Origin: Acetispira formosa (nom. nud.)
GTDB lineage: Bacteria > Desulfobacterota > Desulfarculia > Adiutricales > Adiutricaceae
Direction: 5' to 3'
DNA length: 64,000 bases
Assembly (NCBI GenBank): GCA_023525915.1
Contig: CP026657.1
Coordinates: 3,310,001-3,374,000, forward strand
Positions 41,628 through 52,277 of the stretch are shown here, piece after piece. Within the stretch, counting starts at the first letter, position 1, and every line of letters starts with the position of its first letter. Under the pieces are notes generated by a model, which had not been told where the DNA came from, ran no database searches, and worked only from the letters and a program-made list of their open reading frames with translations. The translations under genes were made by a program, and so were the position numbers.

Positions 41628-43877
41628 ATGGAAATGTCAGTAAGTGAACCTATGAGTAAACATATATCTGAAGTGGAAGAATTGCGCCGGGAGGTGCTGT
41701 ATCTGCGCCAATTGGCTGAACGGTCGGTGGCCCGGATGCTTCTGGTCGATACCCAGGCCATTGCCATTCGCCATGAGCTGGAACAGAAGCGGCGCGGCTT
41801 CAGCCTGATGGCTGATCTGGCCGTCAACCTCAAGCCCGGCACGGATTACGATGGGGTTTTCACCTCCGTGGCCCGCCGCATCAACGCCGCCCTGAACATG
41901 CAGCGCACGGCCGTCCTGGTGCCGGATGAGGAAGGGCTGTTCCGGCCGTCCATTCTCCAGGGCTATTCCACGGAAGAGCGGGAAACCATTTCCGCCCTCC
42001 GTCTTAAGCTTGACGATGAACTTCTGGAGCCGCGAGAGGCCGTGCTCATCACCGGGGCCGACCCGCCGGAGCGTTTGGCTGAATTTCGCCGCGCCCTTTC
42101 TCTGGCTTTCCTGATTGCCGCCCCGGTGCATTTAAATGGACGGGTGGTGGCGGTGCTGGTGACGGGCCGTCAGGCCGAGCAGCCGCCCTTCCTGCCCCGG
42201 CTGGGCCAGAGCGATGTGGAAACCGTCCAGACTCTCAGCGCCTATCTGGCGGCCATGCTGACCGGGCACCGCCTGGAAGAGGAAGAGGCGGAAAAGCACG
42301 ATCTGGAAGAAATAATGCGCACGGTTTTCACTGCCTCAATGGATGGCTATATTGTCTGGAACAGCGGCCACATAGAAAAGGTCAGCAGCGGTGCGCTGAA
42401 GCTTCTGGGGATGCACTGCGACCTGAATTTCAGTTCAGACCATGACGCCTTTGGACTGACTGACAACCATTTGAATGCGGTTTTCAAAAAAGTTATTACT
42501 AAGGGGCAGGTGCGTGAAGAGCTTTTGCTGAAAGCTTGTGATGGAGAGCTGATTCCCTGCGAAGTGACCCACTTGCCGCTAAGGCTGCATAACGCCACCT
42601 GCCTGTTGAGCTATGTCCGTGATTTGCGCGAACAGAAAATTCACGAGAACGCCCTTCTGGCGGCCAAGGAGCAGGCCGAGGCGGCGGCGGTGGCCAAAAG
42701 CGAATTTCTGGCCAACATGAGCCACGAAATCAGAACGCCCATGAACGCCATTTTGGGCCTCACCCATATTCTCAAAGACGGCGGTGGCCTGGACAGTCAG
42801 CAGGCCGGCTACGTTTCCGGCATCGAGGAATCATCCACCGGTCTTCTGCGCATCATCAATGATGTCTTGGATTTTTCCAAAATTGACGCCGGCAAAATGG
42901 TAATGGAGCGCACTCCTTTCAATCTGGAAGAGGTGCTGGAATCCGTGATCGGCTGCAACCGGCCGCTGGCCGACAGCCGGGGCCTGGCTCTGACGCTGGA
43001 AAACCGTCTGAAGGACGGGCGGGCCCCGGTGGCGGGCGACCCTGTCCGGCTGAAACAGATTTTGAACAACCTCATCGGCAATGCTTTGAAATTCACTGAA
43101 CGCGGAGCGGTGATGGTGTCGGTTGAGCCTTTGGAAGCCGCTTCTGGAAAGGGCCGCCCCGGTTTCAGATTCGCGGTCCGGGATACGGGCATAGGCATCA
43201 CCCCGGAGCAAAAGGACCGGCTCTTCGTGGCTTTTTCCCAGGCGGACACTTCCACCACCAGAAAATATGGCGGCACCGGGCTGGGGCTGGCTATTTCAAA
43301 ACAACTGGTGGAAATGTTCGGCGGAAAAATATGGTGCGAAAGCACTCCCCAGATGGGGTCCACTTTCTTTTTCACGGCCAGATTTGATCAGCCCGCGAAA
43401 GAGGATGAAAAACCGGCCGGAGAGAAAACCGCGGCATCGTCAACTCCGGCCGATATAGTCTCGGAAATAAAGGGGGCCAAAATACTTCTGGCTGAAGACA
43501 ATGCCGTCAACCAGTTGGTGGCCACCAAGATCATGGAAAAAGCCGGGCTGGTGGTCAAGGTGGCTGACAATGGGCAGATTGCCCTGGATATGATTGAAGC
43601 CGAGCCATTTGATCTGGTTTTGATGGATATTCAGATGCCGGAAATGGATGGCTTGGAAGCGACGCGTCACATCCGGGCCAACCATAAATTTGACAAACTC
43701 CCAGTAGTGGCCATGACGGCCCACGCCATGAGCGGCGACAAGGAACTGAGCCTGAATGCCGGGATGAACGGCCACATCACCAAGCCCATTAACCTCAAAG
43801 AATTATTCAGTGTGCTGGCCCAGTGGATTCCTGTGAAGACGGAGCATAAGGAAGGCGGCCTCAAGGCCGCACGGTGA
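41628..43877 (+). CDS. Hybrid sensor histidine kinase (GAF-PAS-HisKA-HATPase-REC)
   Basis: This 749-residue cytosolic protein has no membrane segments. Residues 8-50 are probably a coiled coil and about 57-205 a GAF domain. About 225-345 is PAS-like, ending with the linker [21 protein letters not shown]. His366 lies in [17 protein letters not shown]. The ATPase boxes are [19 protein letters not shown] and [13 protein letters not shown]. The receiver domain (about 617-735) has phospho-acceptor Asp667 in [13 protein letters not shown]. It is co-transcribed with the FIST protein, which probably provides its signal. No output regulator with DNA-binding domain is next to it. Confidence 0.95.
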   Translation: MEMSVSEPMSKHISEVEELRREVLYLRQLAERSVARMLLVDTQAIAIRHELEQKRRGFSLMADLAVNLKPGTDYDGVFTSVARRINAALNMQRTAVLVPDEEGLFRPSILQGYSTEERETISALRLKLDDELLEPREAVLITGADPPERLAEFRRALSLAFLIAAPVHLNGRVVAVLVTGRQAEQPPFLPRLGQSDVETVQTLSAYLAAMLTGHRLEEEEAEKHDLEEIMRTVFTASMDGYIVWNSGHIEKVSSGALKLLGMHCDLNFSSDHDAFGLTDNHLNAVFKKVITKGQVREELLLKACDGELIPCEVTHLPLRLHNATCLLSYVRDLREQKIHENALLAAKEQAEAAAVAKSEFLANMSHEIRTPMNAILGLTHILKDGGGLDSQQAGYVSGIEESSTGLLRIINDVLDFSKIDAGKMVMERTPFNLEEVLESVIGCNRPLADSRGLALTLENRLKDGRAPVAGDPVRLKQILNNLIGNALKFTERGAVMVSVEPLEAASGKGRPGFRFAVRDTGIGITPEQKDRLFVAFSQADTSTTRKYGGTGLGLAISKQLVEMFGGKIWCESTPQMGSTFFFTARFDQPAKEDEKPAGEKTAASSTPADIVSEIKGAKILLAEDNAVNQLVATKIMEKAGLVVKVADNGQIALDMIEAEPFDLVLMDIQMPEMDGLEATRHIRANHKFDKLPVVAMTAHAMSGDKELSLNAGMNGHITKPINLKELFSVLAQWIPVKTEHKEGGLKAAR

Positions 43878-43966
43878 AAGGCGGAGCCTTTCCAGGACTC
43901 TAAATCATGCGACCGACCTCTGTGGGCCGTGTTCGTAGCATGTTTAGCTGAATCGGCCGGCGGGTT

Positions 43967-44167
43967 TTAGTGCCGTCTCTTCTTATTATCTTTGTCGTCC
44001 TTGAAAATAGCCGAGGCCAGCTCGAAAAACATCCAGGCAAAAAGCCCGGCGGCATAAGACCATTTATCTCCGACAATTGGCTCCAATAGCCAAATGCCGA
44101 GCAAAACAGCGGCAATAATGAGTACGTGCACCAAGGCTTTGTGCTCTGAATATTTCATGGCATTCAT
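43967..44167 (-). CDS. Small membrane protein, third gene of a tiny operon
   Basis: This 66-residue protein has two hydrophobic stretches (VHVLIIAAVLLGIWLLEPIV and YAAGLFAWMFFELASAIF) and a highly charged tail (KDDKDNKKRRH). Its ATG overlaps the stop of the 38-codon frame before it by 4 bases (ATGA), a strong sign that both are translated. I do not recognise the family. Confidence 0.6.
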   Translation of the reverse strand: MNAMKYSEHKALVHVLIIAAVLLGIWLLEPIVGDKWSYAAGLFAWMFFELASAIFKDDKDNKKRRH

Positions 44168-44280
44168 AGTTCATAGATCTGAGCTTTTGTATAACAGCAT
44201 GGCTCAAAGACACAGCCAAATGGGAGGCCGGCAACCTGACCCTCAATGGCCGTCTCGCTTAAAACTATCTTCTTCGTCAT
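44164..44280 (-). CDS. Very small protein (38 residues), middle gene of a tiny operon
   Basis: This 38-residue frame starts at the ATG at 44278-44280. A perfect aaggagg ribosome site lies seven bases upstream, inside the end of the previous gene. The sequence begins MTKKIVLSETAIEGQV and has two adjacent cysteines near the end (EPCCYTK). Its stop overlaps the next start (ATGA). No family is recognised. The strong ribosome site and overlaps argue that it is real. Confidence 0.6.
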   Translation of the reverse strand: MTKKIVLSETAIEGQVAGLPFGCVFEPCCYTKAQIYEL

Positions 44281-44497
44281 CGGTCGCCTCCTTGTCGTAA
44301 ACCGCATAACCATGTGCAACAAGAAATTCAAAAAAGCGATGAAGCCCAATACTGACAACGACAAAGGACGCCAGAAAAACAGCTGCCCTTATCAGCTTGT
44401 TATCCGGGACAATAAGGCAGACAATGATCGTGCTGATAATAAAGCTGAAGCACTTTTCAGCCATACCCATTCCCGCCCTATCGATGATCATCTTCAT
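44243..44497 (-). CDS. Small membrane protein, first gene of a tiny operon
   Basis: This 84-residue protein has two hydrophobic segments (CFSFIISTIIVCLIV and AAVFLASFVVVSIGLHRFFEF) and an acidic tail (YDKEATDDEEDSFK). A TATAAT-like -10 box (44529-44534, minus strand) lies about 30 bases upstream. Its 3' end contains the ribosome site and start of the next gene. The family is unknown. Confidence 0.6.
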   Translation of the reverse strand: MKMIIDRAGMGMAEKCFSFIISTIIVCLIVPDNKLIRAAVFLASFVVVSIGLHRFFEFLVAHGYAVYDKEATDDEEDSFKRDGH

Positions 44498-44900
44498 GGT
44501 GAGTGCCTTTAAGTTGAATTGTGTGATCTATTATAGCTGATTTTCCCGGCGGATGCCATATGCGAAGCTGATTGAGACGAGGAATGCCGGCCAGGTTTCC
44601 GGGTTCCAAAAGGGGAGGCGTTGATCATTTATAAAGCGGGAGAAGGATTAAAAAAATGCAATAACATAAGTAAAGGCAATTGGAGCGTTTTTGCAATATA
44701 TCTGGTCATTAATTTCATTTATCAATGCTTTATTGGAAGTGCCCAGGTAATAGATCGGCATTTAAGAACAAATGACCCCTAAACAACCTTTAAAATCAAT
44801 TTTCTGCCGATGGTTTTTTGAATAATCTTTAGTTTGCCCGGCATTTATGGCAAAATGAATTATCGGATTGTTTTAATACTCTTGATTTTAAGGAGTACGC
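44498..44900. other. Divergent intergenic region
   Basis: These 403 bases separate the tiny-gene operon from the anSME gene. A -10-like TATAAT for the minus-strand operon is at 44529-44534. The anSME start has a good aaggag site at 44890. I see no gene and no clear -35/-10 pair for anSME. Confidence 0.4.
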
Positions 44901-46142
44901 ATGTCGCCGGCTGTAGATTTTCGTGCTTTCCACGCCATGGCCAAGCCAAGCGGGCCTGATTGCAACCTTGATTGCGCCTACTGCTTTTACCGGGAGAAGG
45001 AAACTTTCTATGGTCAAGCCCAGCGTCACCGTATGAGTGACGCAATGCTGGAAAACTATGTGCGTCAATATATTGAGTCGTCTTCAGAGGGCGAATTGGT
45101 GCCTTTCACCTGGCAGGGCGGTGAGCCGACCTTAAACGGTCTGGATTTTTACCGGCGGGCGGTCGCCCTCCAGACCCGCTATGCCCAGGGGCGGCCGATC
45201 AGCAACAGCTTTCAGACCAACGGGGTGCTGATTGACGAGGCTTGGGCGGCTTTTTTCAAGGAACATAACTTTCTGATAGGCCTGTCTCTGGACGGGCCGG
45301 CCGATATTCATGACGCCTGCCGTCCTACGGTCTCCGGCCGGTCCAGTCACGCGGCCGTTGAGCGCGCCTTGAAACTTCTTCAGCGGCATGGGGTAGATTA
45401 CAATGCTCTGGCCTGCGTGGGCCGGCTCAGTTCCCGGGACCCTTTGCGGGTCTATGAATACCTGCGGGAGGCTGGGGTGGAGTTCATCCAATTCATCCCC
45501 ATTGTCGAACGCCGGCCGGAACTTGACGAAGCCGCCCAGGGACTGAAGCTGCATGGTCCCGGCGGCCGGGCCTCCGGGGAGGAAGTGACGGACTGGTCGG
45601 TGCGGCCTCAGGATTACGGGCTTTTTCTGAACTGTATTTTCGATTATTGGGTCAAGAATGACGTCGGCCGGACCTTCGTCATGAATTTTGAGTGGGCTCT
45701 GGCCAATTTTATGGGGCGGCCGGGCACAGTCTGCCACCATCAGCCCACCTGCGGCCGCTCGGTGGTGGTGGAACACAATGGCGATGTCTACGCCTGTGAC
45801 CATTATGTCTATCCTGAATACCGCCTGGGCAACCTTGCCGGGCAGAGTTTCACGGCCATGCTGGATGCTCCGGCCCAGGAGGAGTTCGGGCGTAACAAAT
45901 ACTCAACCCTGTCAGACCAATGCCGAAAATGCAAAGTGTTGAAAGGCTGCTGGGGCGGCTGCCCCAAACACCGCTTCACGACGAATGCCCAGGGAGAGGC
46001 GGTCAATTATCTCTGCCCCGGGCTGTTCGACTTTTTCGGCCACCTGTCCCCCTATCTGCGGGCCTTGGCCGATCTTATCAACAGCGGCCGTCCGGCCAGC
46101 GATATTATGGAGGCCAAGCTGATGTTCGTGAGCTGGAAATAA
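44901..46142 (+). CDS. Anaerobic sulfatase-maturating enzyme (radical SAM)
   Basis: This 413-residue cytosolic enzyme oxidises a serine or cysteine in sulfatases to the catalytic formylglycine. The radical SAM cluster motif is CNLDCAYC (Cys21, Cys25, Cys28). The SPASM part carries many cysteines, including VCHHQPTCGRS, VYACDHYVYPEYRLGN, CRKCKVLKGCWGGCPKHR and YLCPG, for two extra 4Fe-4S clusters. TWQGGEPTLNG is typical of the group. The convergent neighbour is a sulfatase with a serine at the modification site, its probable substrate. Confidence 0.95.
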   Translation: MSPAVDFRAFHAMAKPSGPDCNLDCAYCFYREKETFYGQAQRHRMSDAMLENYVRQYIESSSEGELVPFTWQGGEPTLNGLDFYRRAVALQTRYAQGRPISNSFQTNGVLIDEAWAAFFKEHNFLIGLSLDGPADIHDACRPTVSGRSSHAAVERALKLLQRHGVDYNALACVGRLSSRDPLRVYEYLREAGVEFIQFIPIVERRPELDEAAQGLKLHGPGGRASGEEVTDWSVRPQDYGLFLNCIFDYWVKNDVGRTFVMNFEWALANFMGRPGTVCHHQPTCGRSVVVEHNGDVYACDHYVYPEYRLGNLAGQSFTAMLDAPAQEEFGRNKYSTLSDQCRKCKVLKGCWGGCPKHRFTTNAQGEAVNYLCPGLFDFFGHLSPYLRALADLINSGRPASDIMEAKLMFVSWK

Positions 46143-46168
46143 GCCCCTCCGCCGCGGCGGAGGGGCTT
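46141..46168. terminator. Hairpin between convergent anSME and sulfatase genes
   Basis: aagcccctccgcc pairs with ggcggaggggctt around gc. It begins inside the anSME stop codon and ends 22 bases before the sulfatase stop. There is no T-run on either side. Confidence 0.6.
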
Positions 46169-46189
46169 GGCGAGCGTGAGTCTGGTCCG

Positions 46190-47854
46190 TTAAAAACCTA
46201 TCTGAACCTTGCCCGGGTATTTTTTCAGTATGGCCTGATAAGCGGCTATTTCCGCGTTCAACGGCACTCCCAGCGGGATATGACGAATGCCGACGGCATC
46301 GTCTTCCTGGGGATTGGTATAAAGGTTGAACATCATGGAGCCGGCCGATTCCAGAATAACCCCGGTGAAGCCTCCATGACTGCCGTTGGGAGTCAGCAGA
46401 TAAGGATCCTGAAGCAGGGTGTGAATTTTGAACTCATCCACCCGCACAGCGGCCAGCTTGTCGTTCCAGAAATAGTGGATGGTTTTACGATTGGATTGCC
46501 CATCTCTAGCCAGAAGAAAAGATGATTGGTCTATGCCGTCGATAAAAGTGTCTTTGGAGGCCAGGGACGAAAGCTCAGCCCCGGGTTTGCCGGCCAAAGA
46601 CAGGCTGGTGTTGAAAAGGTCCGATAGGTCGAACAGGCCCTCGGACTTGCGGGGTTCGATCATGCCCTTCCAGTAGGCGAAGGTCGGCACCCGCACTCCG
46701 CCTTCCCAAGTGGAGCCTTTGCCGCCTCGGAAGGCCGTGCGGCCGTGGGGCGGCACTTCCGCTTCCGGGCCGTTGTCGGAGGTGAAGATTATCAGTGTGT
46801 TTTCCAGCTGGCCCGTGTCCTCCAACGTCTTATAAAGCGTGGCGAAGATGTCGTTCATTTCCACCATGCAATCGCTGTAGCTGGTGCGGGCCAGGGAACG
46901 GCCGGCATATTTCTCATTGGGGTAATTGTCAAAATGGCAGCCACGGGTCCCATAGTATAGAAAGAAAGGCTTGTCGCTGTCAGCCATTTTGTTGAGAAAC
47001 TCCACTCCGTACTCCATCCAGCGCTGATCGAGATTCTTCATGTATTCCGGGGTGATGTCGGCAATGGGTTCCAGCTTGCCGCCGCGCACGGCGTGGACGT
47101 CATCCTTGCTGAAGGGCAGATTTTTGATGTATTCATAGCGATCCGGGCTCAGGGCCACTTCCGGGTTGAAGTTGGGGTCACGCCATTCGGTGTACATGTC
47201 CGAGACCGAGCAGAAGCCGCGAAAATCGTCAAAACCCACGTTCTGGGGCAGCGAGCCCTCGTTTTCGCCCATGTGCCACTTGCCAATGGCCTGGGTGACA
47301 TAGCCTTGGTCGTGCAGCAGTTCGGCCACGGTGGTGGCCCCGTCCAGGCCGCCGGGTTCTCCGTACATGGGCGGCCGCAGAATGCCGTGATGAACCGGAT
47401 ACTGCCCGGTCATGATGGTGGCCCGGGTGGGGGAACTGCTCGGCTGGGAATAGGCGGAGGTCAGTATCAGTCCCTCGGCGGCGACGGCGTCAATATCCGG
47501 GGTGGGGTTACCGACGGCTATGCCGCCGCCGTTGAAGCCCAAGTCCATCCAGCCCACGTCGTCCAAGAGGAATATGACGATATTGGGTTTTTTGCCGGTT
47601 CTCTTTTCCAGGTCGGCCAGTTTCTGCCGGGCTTCCTTCTCTTGATCGGGGTGGCTGATCACCGGCATCAGGTTGTCGGCCAGACTGGTGGTCGGCCGGG
47701 CCAGGTAGTGGTTGGGATGGTCATAACCGGCAAAGCCGTCGCGTTTGGTCGCGACAGAGGGCGTATCTTCGGCCAGGCAAACGGCGGCTCCCGGCAGAAC
47801 CGCCGCCGCCGCCACGGTTGAAAGCAGTGCTTTGGAAAACGGGACATTTTTCAT
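46190..47854 (-). CDS. Periplasmic sulfatase, serine type
   Basis: This 554-residue alkaline-phosphatase-fold enzyme has a signal peptide (about 1-28, ending CLAED). Metal-binding Asp98 and Asp99 lie in IFLLDDVGW, and the sulfatase signature is Ser140-Ser-Pro-Thr-Arg followed by [10 protein letters not shown] serine, not cysteine, stands at the formylglycine site, so it needs an anSME/AtsB-type activator, which is encoded next door. The start MKNVPF (47854) follows aaaggaggt. It is the last gene of an operon with an alkylsulfatase and an outer-membrane protein. The substrate is probably a sulfate ester of an organic compound. Confidence 0.93.
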   Translation of the reverse strand: MKNVPFSKALLSTVAAAAVLPGAAVCLAEDTPSVATKRDGFAGYDHPNHYLARPTTSLADNLMPVISHPDQEKEARQKLADLEKRTGKKPNIVIFLLDDVGWMDLGFNGGGIAVGNPTPDIDAVAAEGLILTSAYSQPSSSPTRATIMTGQYPVHHGILRPPMYGEPGGLDGATTVAELLHDQGYVTQAIGKWHMGENEGSLPQNVGFDDFRGFCSVSDMYTEWRDPNFNPEVALSPDRYEYIKNLPFSKDDVHAVRGGKLEPIADITPEYMKNLDQRWMEYGVEFLNKMADSDKPFFLYYGTRGCHFDNYPNEKYAGRSLARTSYSDCMVEMNDIFATLYKTLEDTGQLENTLIIFTSDNGPEAEVPPHGRTAFRGGKGSTWEGGVRVPTFAYWKGMIEPRKSEGLFDLSDLFNTSLSLAGKPGAELSSLASKDTFIDGIDQSSFLLARDGQSNRKTIHYFWNDKLAAVRVDEFKIHTLLQDPYLLTPNGSHGGFTGVILESAGSMMFNLYTNPQEDDAVGIRHIPLGVPLNAEIAAYQAILKKYPGKVQIGF

Positions 47855-47880
47855 CAGCAAACCTCCTTTGGCATCGGTCA

Positions 47881-49851
47881 TCAATTGGGGGTAACTATGT
47901 TGAACCAGAAATCGGGGATAGTGGTGGCATTCATGATTTCCGCCAGCTTGCCCGCGTCTCCGTCAACCTTGGCCTGACCTTTTTCGACCAGTTCATCCAA
48001 TTTAGCCTGGCCTGTCAACACCGTGCGGAGGTCGTCACGGCTGATGGTGATGGCAGCATCGGCCTTGTCCGGCAGGGTTTTACGGTAATTAAGGACGCTG
48101 TTTTTGAGGGTCAGGGCCAGTTCATCCCCGCTGTCGGAGAATTTGAAGTTGATGCCGATGTCTTTGCCGCCGGCTTTGGCGTTGTCCAGAAGAACGCTGA
48201 GATAATCGAGCAGCATTTCTAAAGGCATGGCGGCGATGGTGTCAGGCGAGGAAGGGTTGGACACCGTGGGTTTGACAATTCCATTTCGAAGCTCCTGAGC
48301 CCCGGCCAGATAGAAGCCGCGCCAGGTGGCTGATTCCGCTTGATAACCCAGCTGTTCAAAGGCGTCGGCCTGGAGATCCCGGGCCTGCTGGTTTTGGGGG
48401 TCGGCGAAGACCACCTGCTTCAGCACTTCCGCCGCCCACCGGTAATCGCCTTCCTTAATGGCCGCCTGGGCGACCTGGATCATTTTGTCCGCGCCGAAGG
48501 CTTTCACGTAACGATCGGCCATGTCGGCCGGAGAGTAGGGGTTGAGATTGGCCGGGTTGCCGTCAAAATAGCCGAGGTAAAAATTATAGACAGCCCGGGC
48601 GTTGTGGCTGACGGAGCCGTAATAGCCCCGGCTGGACCAGTTTTTGGCCAGAGCCGCGGGCAATTCGATCATGTTGCCGATATTGTTCATGGTATAGCCC
48701 TGATTGGCCAAATGCAGAGTTTGATCGTGAATGAACTTGAATGTATCTCGATACTTTTCAATGTGCTCATTGATTCTCTGGTTGCCGAACACCGGCCAGG
48801 TGTGAGGCATATAGAGAATTTCAGCTTCGCTTCCCCATTGGTCCAGAGTTTCGTTAAGGTAGCCGACCCACTTGGCCACATCACGGGTTTTGGCCCCGCG
48901 CAGGGTGTAGAAGTTGTGCTGGGTGTGGCAGGCGTTTTCAGCCGTGGTAAGCGCCTTTAAGGCCGGAATGTAAAAGTGCATCTCCGCCGGGGCTTCACTG
49001 CCCGGAGCCATGAGGAACTCAAACTCCAGCCCGTCGATGGTCATCTTCTGGCCGGTCCTGGTGATGGTATCAGTTGGGACGATCAAGGTCACGGACCCGG
49101 ACGTTCCACCGACTCCCAATCCCCCGCCGATACTCCCTTGCGCGTTCCGCGGCAGAATAAGACCGTAGGAATAAGTGGACCGGCGCATCATGGCATTGCC
49201 AGCCAGCACGTTCTCACTGATGGCCTCTTCCAGAAAACCGGCCGGGGCGATGATCTTCGTCCGGCCGGAGTCCACATCCTCCTGGCTGACTATGCCTTTG
49301 ACTCCGCCGTAGTGATCGACGTGGCTGTGGGTGTAGATGACGGCCACAATGGGCTTTTTAGGGCGGTGTTCGAAATAAGTGCTCAAGGCGTTTTGGGCCG
49401 CTTCCTCAGTAACCAGAGGGTCTATGGCGATGACCCCGCTGTCGCCCTCAATAAAAGTAATGTTGGAAATATCCTGGCCCCGGACCTGATAGATGCGGTC
49501 GGCTACCTTGAACAATCCGGAAATGCCGTTAACCTGCGACTGTCGCCATAAGCTGGGATTGACCGTGGGCGGGGCCGGGGCCTCCAAAGGAAATTTATAG
49601 TCGCCCGCGTTGTAGATAATCCGCCCCTTGTCGTCTTTGAGTATTCCGTCGTTTTTAAGCGGGGCTATGAAGCCGCGCTGGGCGTCTTCAAAATCCTGCT
49701 TGTCATCAAAGGGAAGTTGGCTCAAAAGGGCCTCATTGGCCTTGAGGGTGAAGGCGCTGGCTTCTTTGGCCTCCTGCGCGGCCAGGGCGGCCGTGGATGA
49801 AAAAACGAACATGAGGCCAATGGTCATGATACTCAGTTTTTTGTGGTACAT
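47881..49851 (-). CDS. SdsA1-type alkyl/aryl sulfatase (metallo-beta-lactamase fold)
   Basis: This 656-residue exported enzyme has a signal peptide (about 1-25). The zinc-binding motif [10 protein letters not shown] lies in a metallo-beta-lactamase domain, preceded by [18 protein letters not shown] helical dimerisation domain follows ([19 protein letters not shown], then [20 protein letters not shown]), and an SCP2-like C-terminal domain closes it (about 535-656). The layout is that of SdsA1, which hydrolyses dodecyl sulfate and other primary alkyl sulfates. It lies 26 bases before the serine-type sulfatase, so two unrelated sulfatase classes are co-expressed. Confidence 0.93.
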   Translation of the reverse strand: MYHKKLSIMTIGLMFVFSSTAALAAQEAKEASAFTLKANEALLSQLPFDDKQDFEDAQRGFIAPLKNDGILKDDKGRIIYNAGDYKFPLEAPAPPTVNPSLWRQSQVNGISGLFKVADRIYQVRGQDISNITFIEGDSGVIAIDPLVTEEAAQNALSTYFEHRPKKPIVAVIYTHSHVDHYGGVKGIVSQEDVDSGRTKIIAPAGFLEEAISENVLAGNAMMRRSTYSYGLILPRNAQGSIGGGLGVGGTSGSVTLIVPTDTITRTGQKMTIDGLEFEFLMAPGSEAPAEMHFYIPALKALTTAENACHTQHNFYTLRGAKTRDVAKWVGYLNETLDQWGSEAEILYMPHTWPVFGNQRINEHIEKYRDTFKFIHDQTLHLANQGYTMNNIGNMIELPAALAKNWSSRGYYGSVSHNARAVYNFYLGYFDGNPANLNPYSPADMADRYVKAFGADKMIQVAQAAIKEGDYRWAAEVLKQVVFADPQNQQARDLQADAFEQLGYQAESATWRGFYLAGAQELRNGIVKPTVSNPSSPDTIAAMPLEMLLDYLSVLLDNAKAGGKDIGINFKFSDSGDELALTLKNSVLNYRKTLPDKADAAITISRDDLRTVLTGQAKLDELVEKGQAKVDGDAGKLAEIMNATTIPDFWFNIVTPN

Positions 49852-49980
49852 GCATTACTCCTTCATATTTGGGTGTATACTGGGGATTCCTTATGATTTC
49901 AAACCTGGCGCGGTAATTTGGCGCGCACCTGTCACAGGAATCGAAGAGGGATTTTATTGATCTGTCCGGGTTCTGTAATT

Positions 49981-50931
49981 TTAGAATCGACCTGAAATAT
50001 TCAGGTAAAAAGCGTCGCCCTTGAGCCGGTTTTTGACGCTGAATTCTGGAGCCCAGTTGAGATTGGCGGTTACCCCGTGTTCGCCGGCCCCGCTGTACTT
50101 CAGCATCGGACCGACGGCAAAGGAGCGCCCTCGAAAGCCGTTCAGCCGGTCGGCCAACTGGCCTTTGTCATCGGCTATCTGATAAAGCATTGAGCCGAAT
50201 ATGCCGGCCCCCAGGCCATTGTCGAAGGTGCCCAGCAGGGCAGCGTCAACGTGGGCCATGGCCCCGCTGCGATAGTCGGTATCCTTGTTGCGGGTGTTGA
50301 GATCCACGCCGCCGGCGATGGAAAAGTCAACATGGGCTTCCGGGTTGACGTAGGTATAGGCCAGGCTGGGGGTGAAGGTCCAGTAATTCAGACCGATATT
50401 GGCCAGGTCCCCGGCCCGGTAGCGGCCGGTGGGCATGTAGATGCTGACATTGGCGGCCATCATATGGCGGCCCCAGTGCCAGCCGACGGCCGGGGTGACG
50501 GCGATATCGCCCAGACCTTCGCTGTGGTCGGTGGAGGAGAAACGGTTGACGTCGGCTTTGACCCGCAGGCTCTGAAGCGGGATGGTGACGCCGATGGCCA
50601 CATTGACGTTATTGGCCGGATTCCAGTCGGGCACCCAAATGCCGCTCAAGGCGAAGTTGAAAAAATTGATTTTCAGATCGCTTTTCAAAATGCCCCCAAA
50701 GGGAACCTGCAAACTTTTGCCGGCCGAAGCCTGATAGTAAAACGTTGAATTCTGCCAGTAAACACCGGGAGCGGGAGGCACAATCTCACTGGCCGGCCCG
50801 GCGAAGACTCCGGGAATATAACGGCCAAAAGCTGATTCAGTAGCCAGGGCCGGCGCATTGTGACCGGCGCAGTATATAGTCAAAAGACAGAACGATAAAA
50901 CAAAGAAAAACATTTTATTGTGTTTCATCAT
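49981..50931 (-). CDS. Outer-membrane SphA / phenol_MetA_deg-type protein
   Basis: This 316-residue protein has a signal peptide (about 1-30, ending PALATES). A beta-rich body of alternating aromatic and polar residues (FFNFALSGIWVPDW, NIGLNYWTFTPSLAYTY) ends in phenylalanine (NISGRF), as outer-membrane barrels do. It resembles the phenol_MetA_deg family, found with genes for breaking down aromatic or hydrophobic compounds and thought to help them cross the outer membrane. Being first in the sulfatase operon, it probably admits the sulfate ester. Confidence 0.85.
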   Translation of the reverse strand: MMKHNKMFFFVLSFCLLTIYCAGHNAPALATESAFGRYIPGVFAGPASEIVPPAPGVYWQNSTFYYQASAGKSLQVPFGGILKSDLKINFFNFALSGIWVPDWNPANNVNVAIGVTIPLQSLRVKADVNRFSSTDHSEGLGDIAVTPAVGWHWGRHMMAANVSIYMPTGRYRAGDLANIGLNYWTFTPSLAYTYVNPEAHVDFSIAGGVDLNTRNKDTDYRSGAMAHVDAALLGTFDNGLGAGIFGSMLYQIADDKGQLADRLNGFRGRSFAVGPMLKYSGAGEHGVTANLNWAPEFSVKNRLKGDAFYLNISGRF

Positions 50932-50982
50932 AATAATTTACGCCTTCCACTAATAACTTGATGTTGGCATGGCAATCTAGTC

Positions 50983-51012
50983 ATAGTAGCTAAATGCAGT
51001 TTGAACTGTCAA
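50983..51012 (-). promoter_or_regulatory. Promoter of the sulfatase operon
   Basis: On the minus strand a perfect TTGACA (51007-51012) and TACTAT (50983-50988) are separated by 18 bases, about 50 bases before the first gene. The remaining intergenic DNA to 51292 is AT-rich and holds no gene. Confidence 0.6.
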
Positions 51013-51292
51013 ATGGTACTATAAAGTTTGTATATGGTCAATATTTTTTAAAATATTTGAGGGTATTGACAAGTTTATGCTCAGAAATTAGGCACATATA
51101 TCAAGTTAAGCCCTGAGCCTCAAAGCTATTCACCGCAAAATAAACAGCGCAATTGAGATCTGCTTAGAGCTGGCTGTGCGGTACTGATCCGGCCGCTTGG
51201 CCGGTAAGTTCATAGTTTGCAATCCAATAAAAATGGAACTCCTTCCCGGTTCCCGGAACTGAGAAAGAGTTTTTAAGGATGCTGATAATTGC

Positions 51293-52267
51293 TTACTGGC
51301 CGTTGGCGTCGGCCTGATCAACTCGGATGTCTCTCAACCGGGACCAACTGGAATCGGGGTCAAACGATTCCATTTCGGCCGCTGCTTTGAAGCCTTGTGG
51401 GCCGAGATCCTTCTCATATATTTGGCCTGACTGGTTGATCACAAAACTCATCACCCCGGAAAGGGCATATTCGGCCGGATAAGCCAGAAGACCAAACCCG
51501 CCGTCCATCTGATCTTCTTCGATATAGTCCCAGGCTCCTCCGGGCGCGTTTGGTCCCTGGCGTGTCAATATTTTATAGTAATAGCCGTGATAAGGCTGCC
51601 GTTCTTTCTGAGGGACGGACTCGGGCTGCTCAGCGGCCAGAGCCATCAGTTCACCCAGAGGGCTGACCGGCTCGCCGGACTTTTGAACGTCCCAGTACAG
51701 ACCGTCTTTATGGCCCGGGCGACTGACCAGGAAACGGGCGTAATGACGGCGGGGTGAATCTTCCGGGTTCAATTGATAATAATCCCTCTGGGCGTCGAAG
51801 TAGGCCAGGCATACCTCTATGGCGTTCAGTTCGTTGCGGCCTATGCGGCGCAAAATCAATTCGTCCAGACCGGCTTCAACATCGAAATACCACTGGCCGC
51901 CATCCTGGGCCAGGGGCACGGGCAGAGGCCAACTGTCAAGCCCGATCAACAGGGCTTGATAGTCGCCTATTTTCACCAATTGATGGGCCTCATGGAAGGC
52001 TCTGTCAAAGGCTTCGAATTCTTCATTGCCGGCCTGATCGTCCCCCGGCCCTAACAGCGCCTCGGCCTCTGGTCCGAAAATAGCCGTCAGCCCGGCCCGG
52101 TCTTTCTTGGCCACCGCCTGGGCCAGGGCGGTCACGGCGCTTTCCGCGCTTTGAAAGCGTTGTGGGGCTGGTGATGGAACTGCCTGGGCCAGAACGGCCC
52201 CCGGATGGATGAACGCTGAGACTATCAACAGAGCCAGGACTCTGTGCCATAAGCTGTTTCTAAACAT
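51293..52267 (-). CDS. DUF2950 family exported protein
   Basis: This 324-residue protein has a signal peptide (about 1-27, ending VLAQAV). The family's usual beginning follows (FQSAESAVTALAQAVAKKDRAGLTAIFGPEAEALL), as do PYHGYYYKILTRQGPNAPGGAWDY and PAEYALSGVMSFVINQSGQIYEKDLG. I start at MFRNSLW (52267) because taaggagg lies just upstream. The function is unknown. DUF2950 genes usually follow a DUF3300 gene; here only the 3' stump of that gene is left. Confidence 0.9.
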   Translation of the reverse strand: MFRNSLWHRVLALLIVSAFIHPGAVLAQAVPSPAPQRFQSAESAVTALAQAVAKKDRAGLTAIFGPEAEALLGPGDDQAGNEEFEAFDRAFHEAHQLVKIGDYQALLIGLDSWPLPVPLAQDGGQWYFDVEAGLDELILRRIGRNELNAIEVCLAYFDAQRDYYQLNPEDSPRRHYARFLVSRPGHKDGLYWDVQKSGEPVSPLGELMALAAEQPESVPQKERQPYHGYYYKILTRQGPNAPGGAWDYIEEDQMDGGFGLLAYPAEYALSGVMSFVINQSGQIYEKDLGPQGFKAAAEMESFDPDSSWSRLRDIRVDQADANGQ

Positions 52268-52277
52268 GTGCCCCTCC

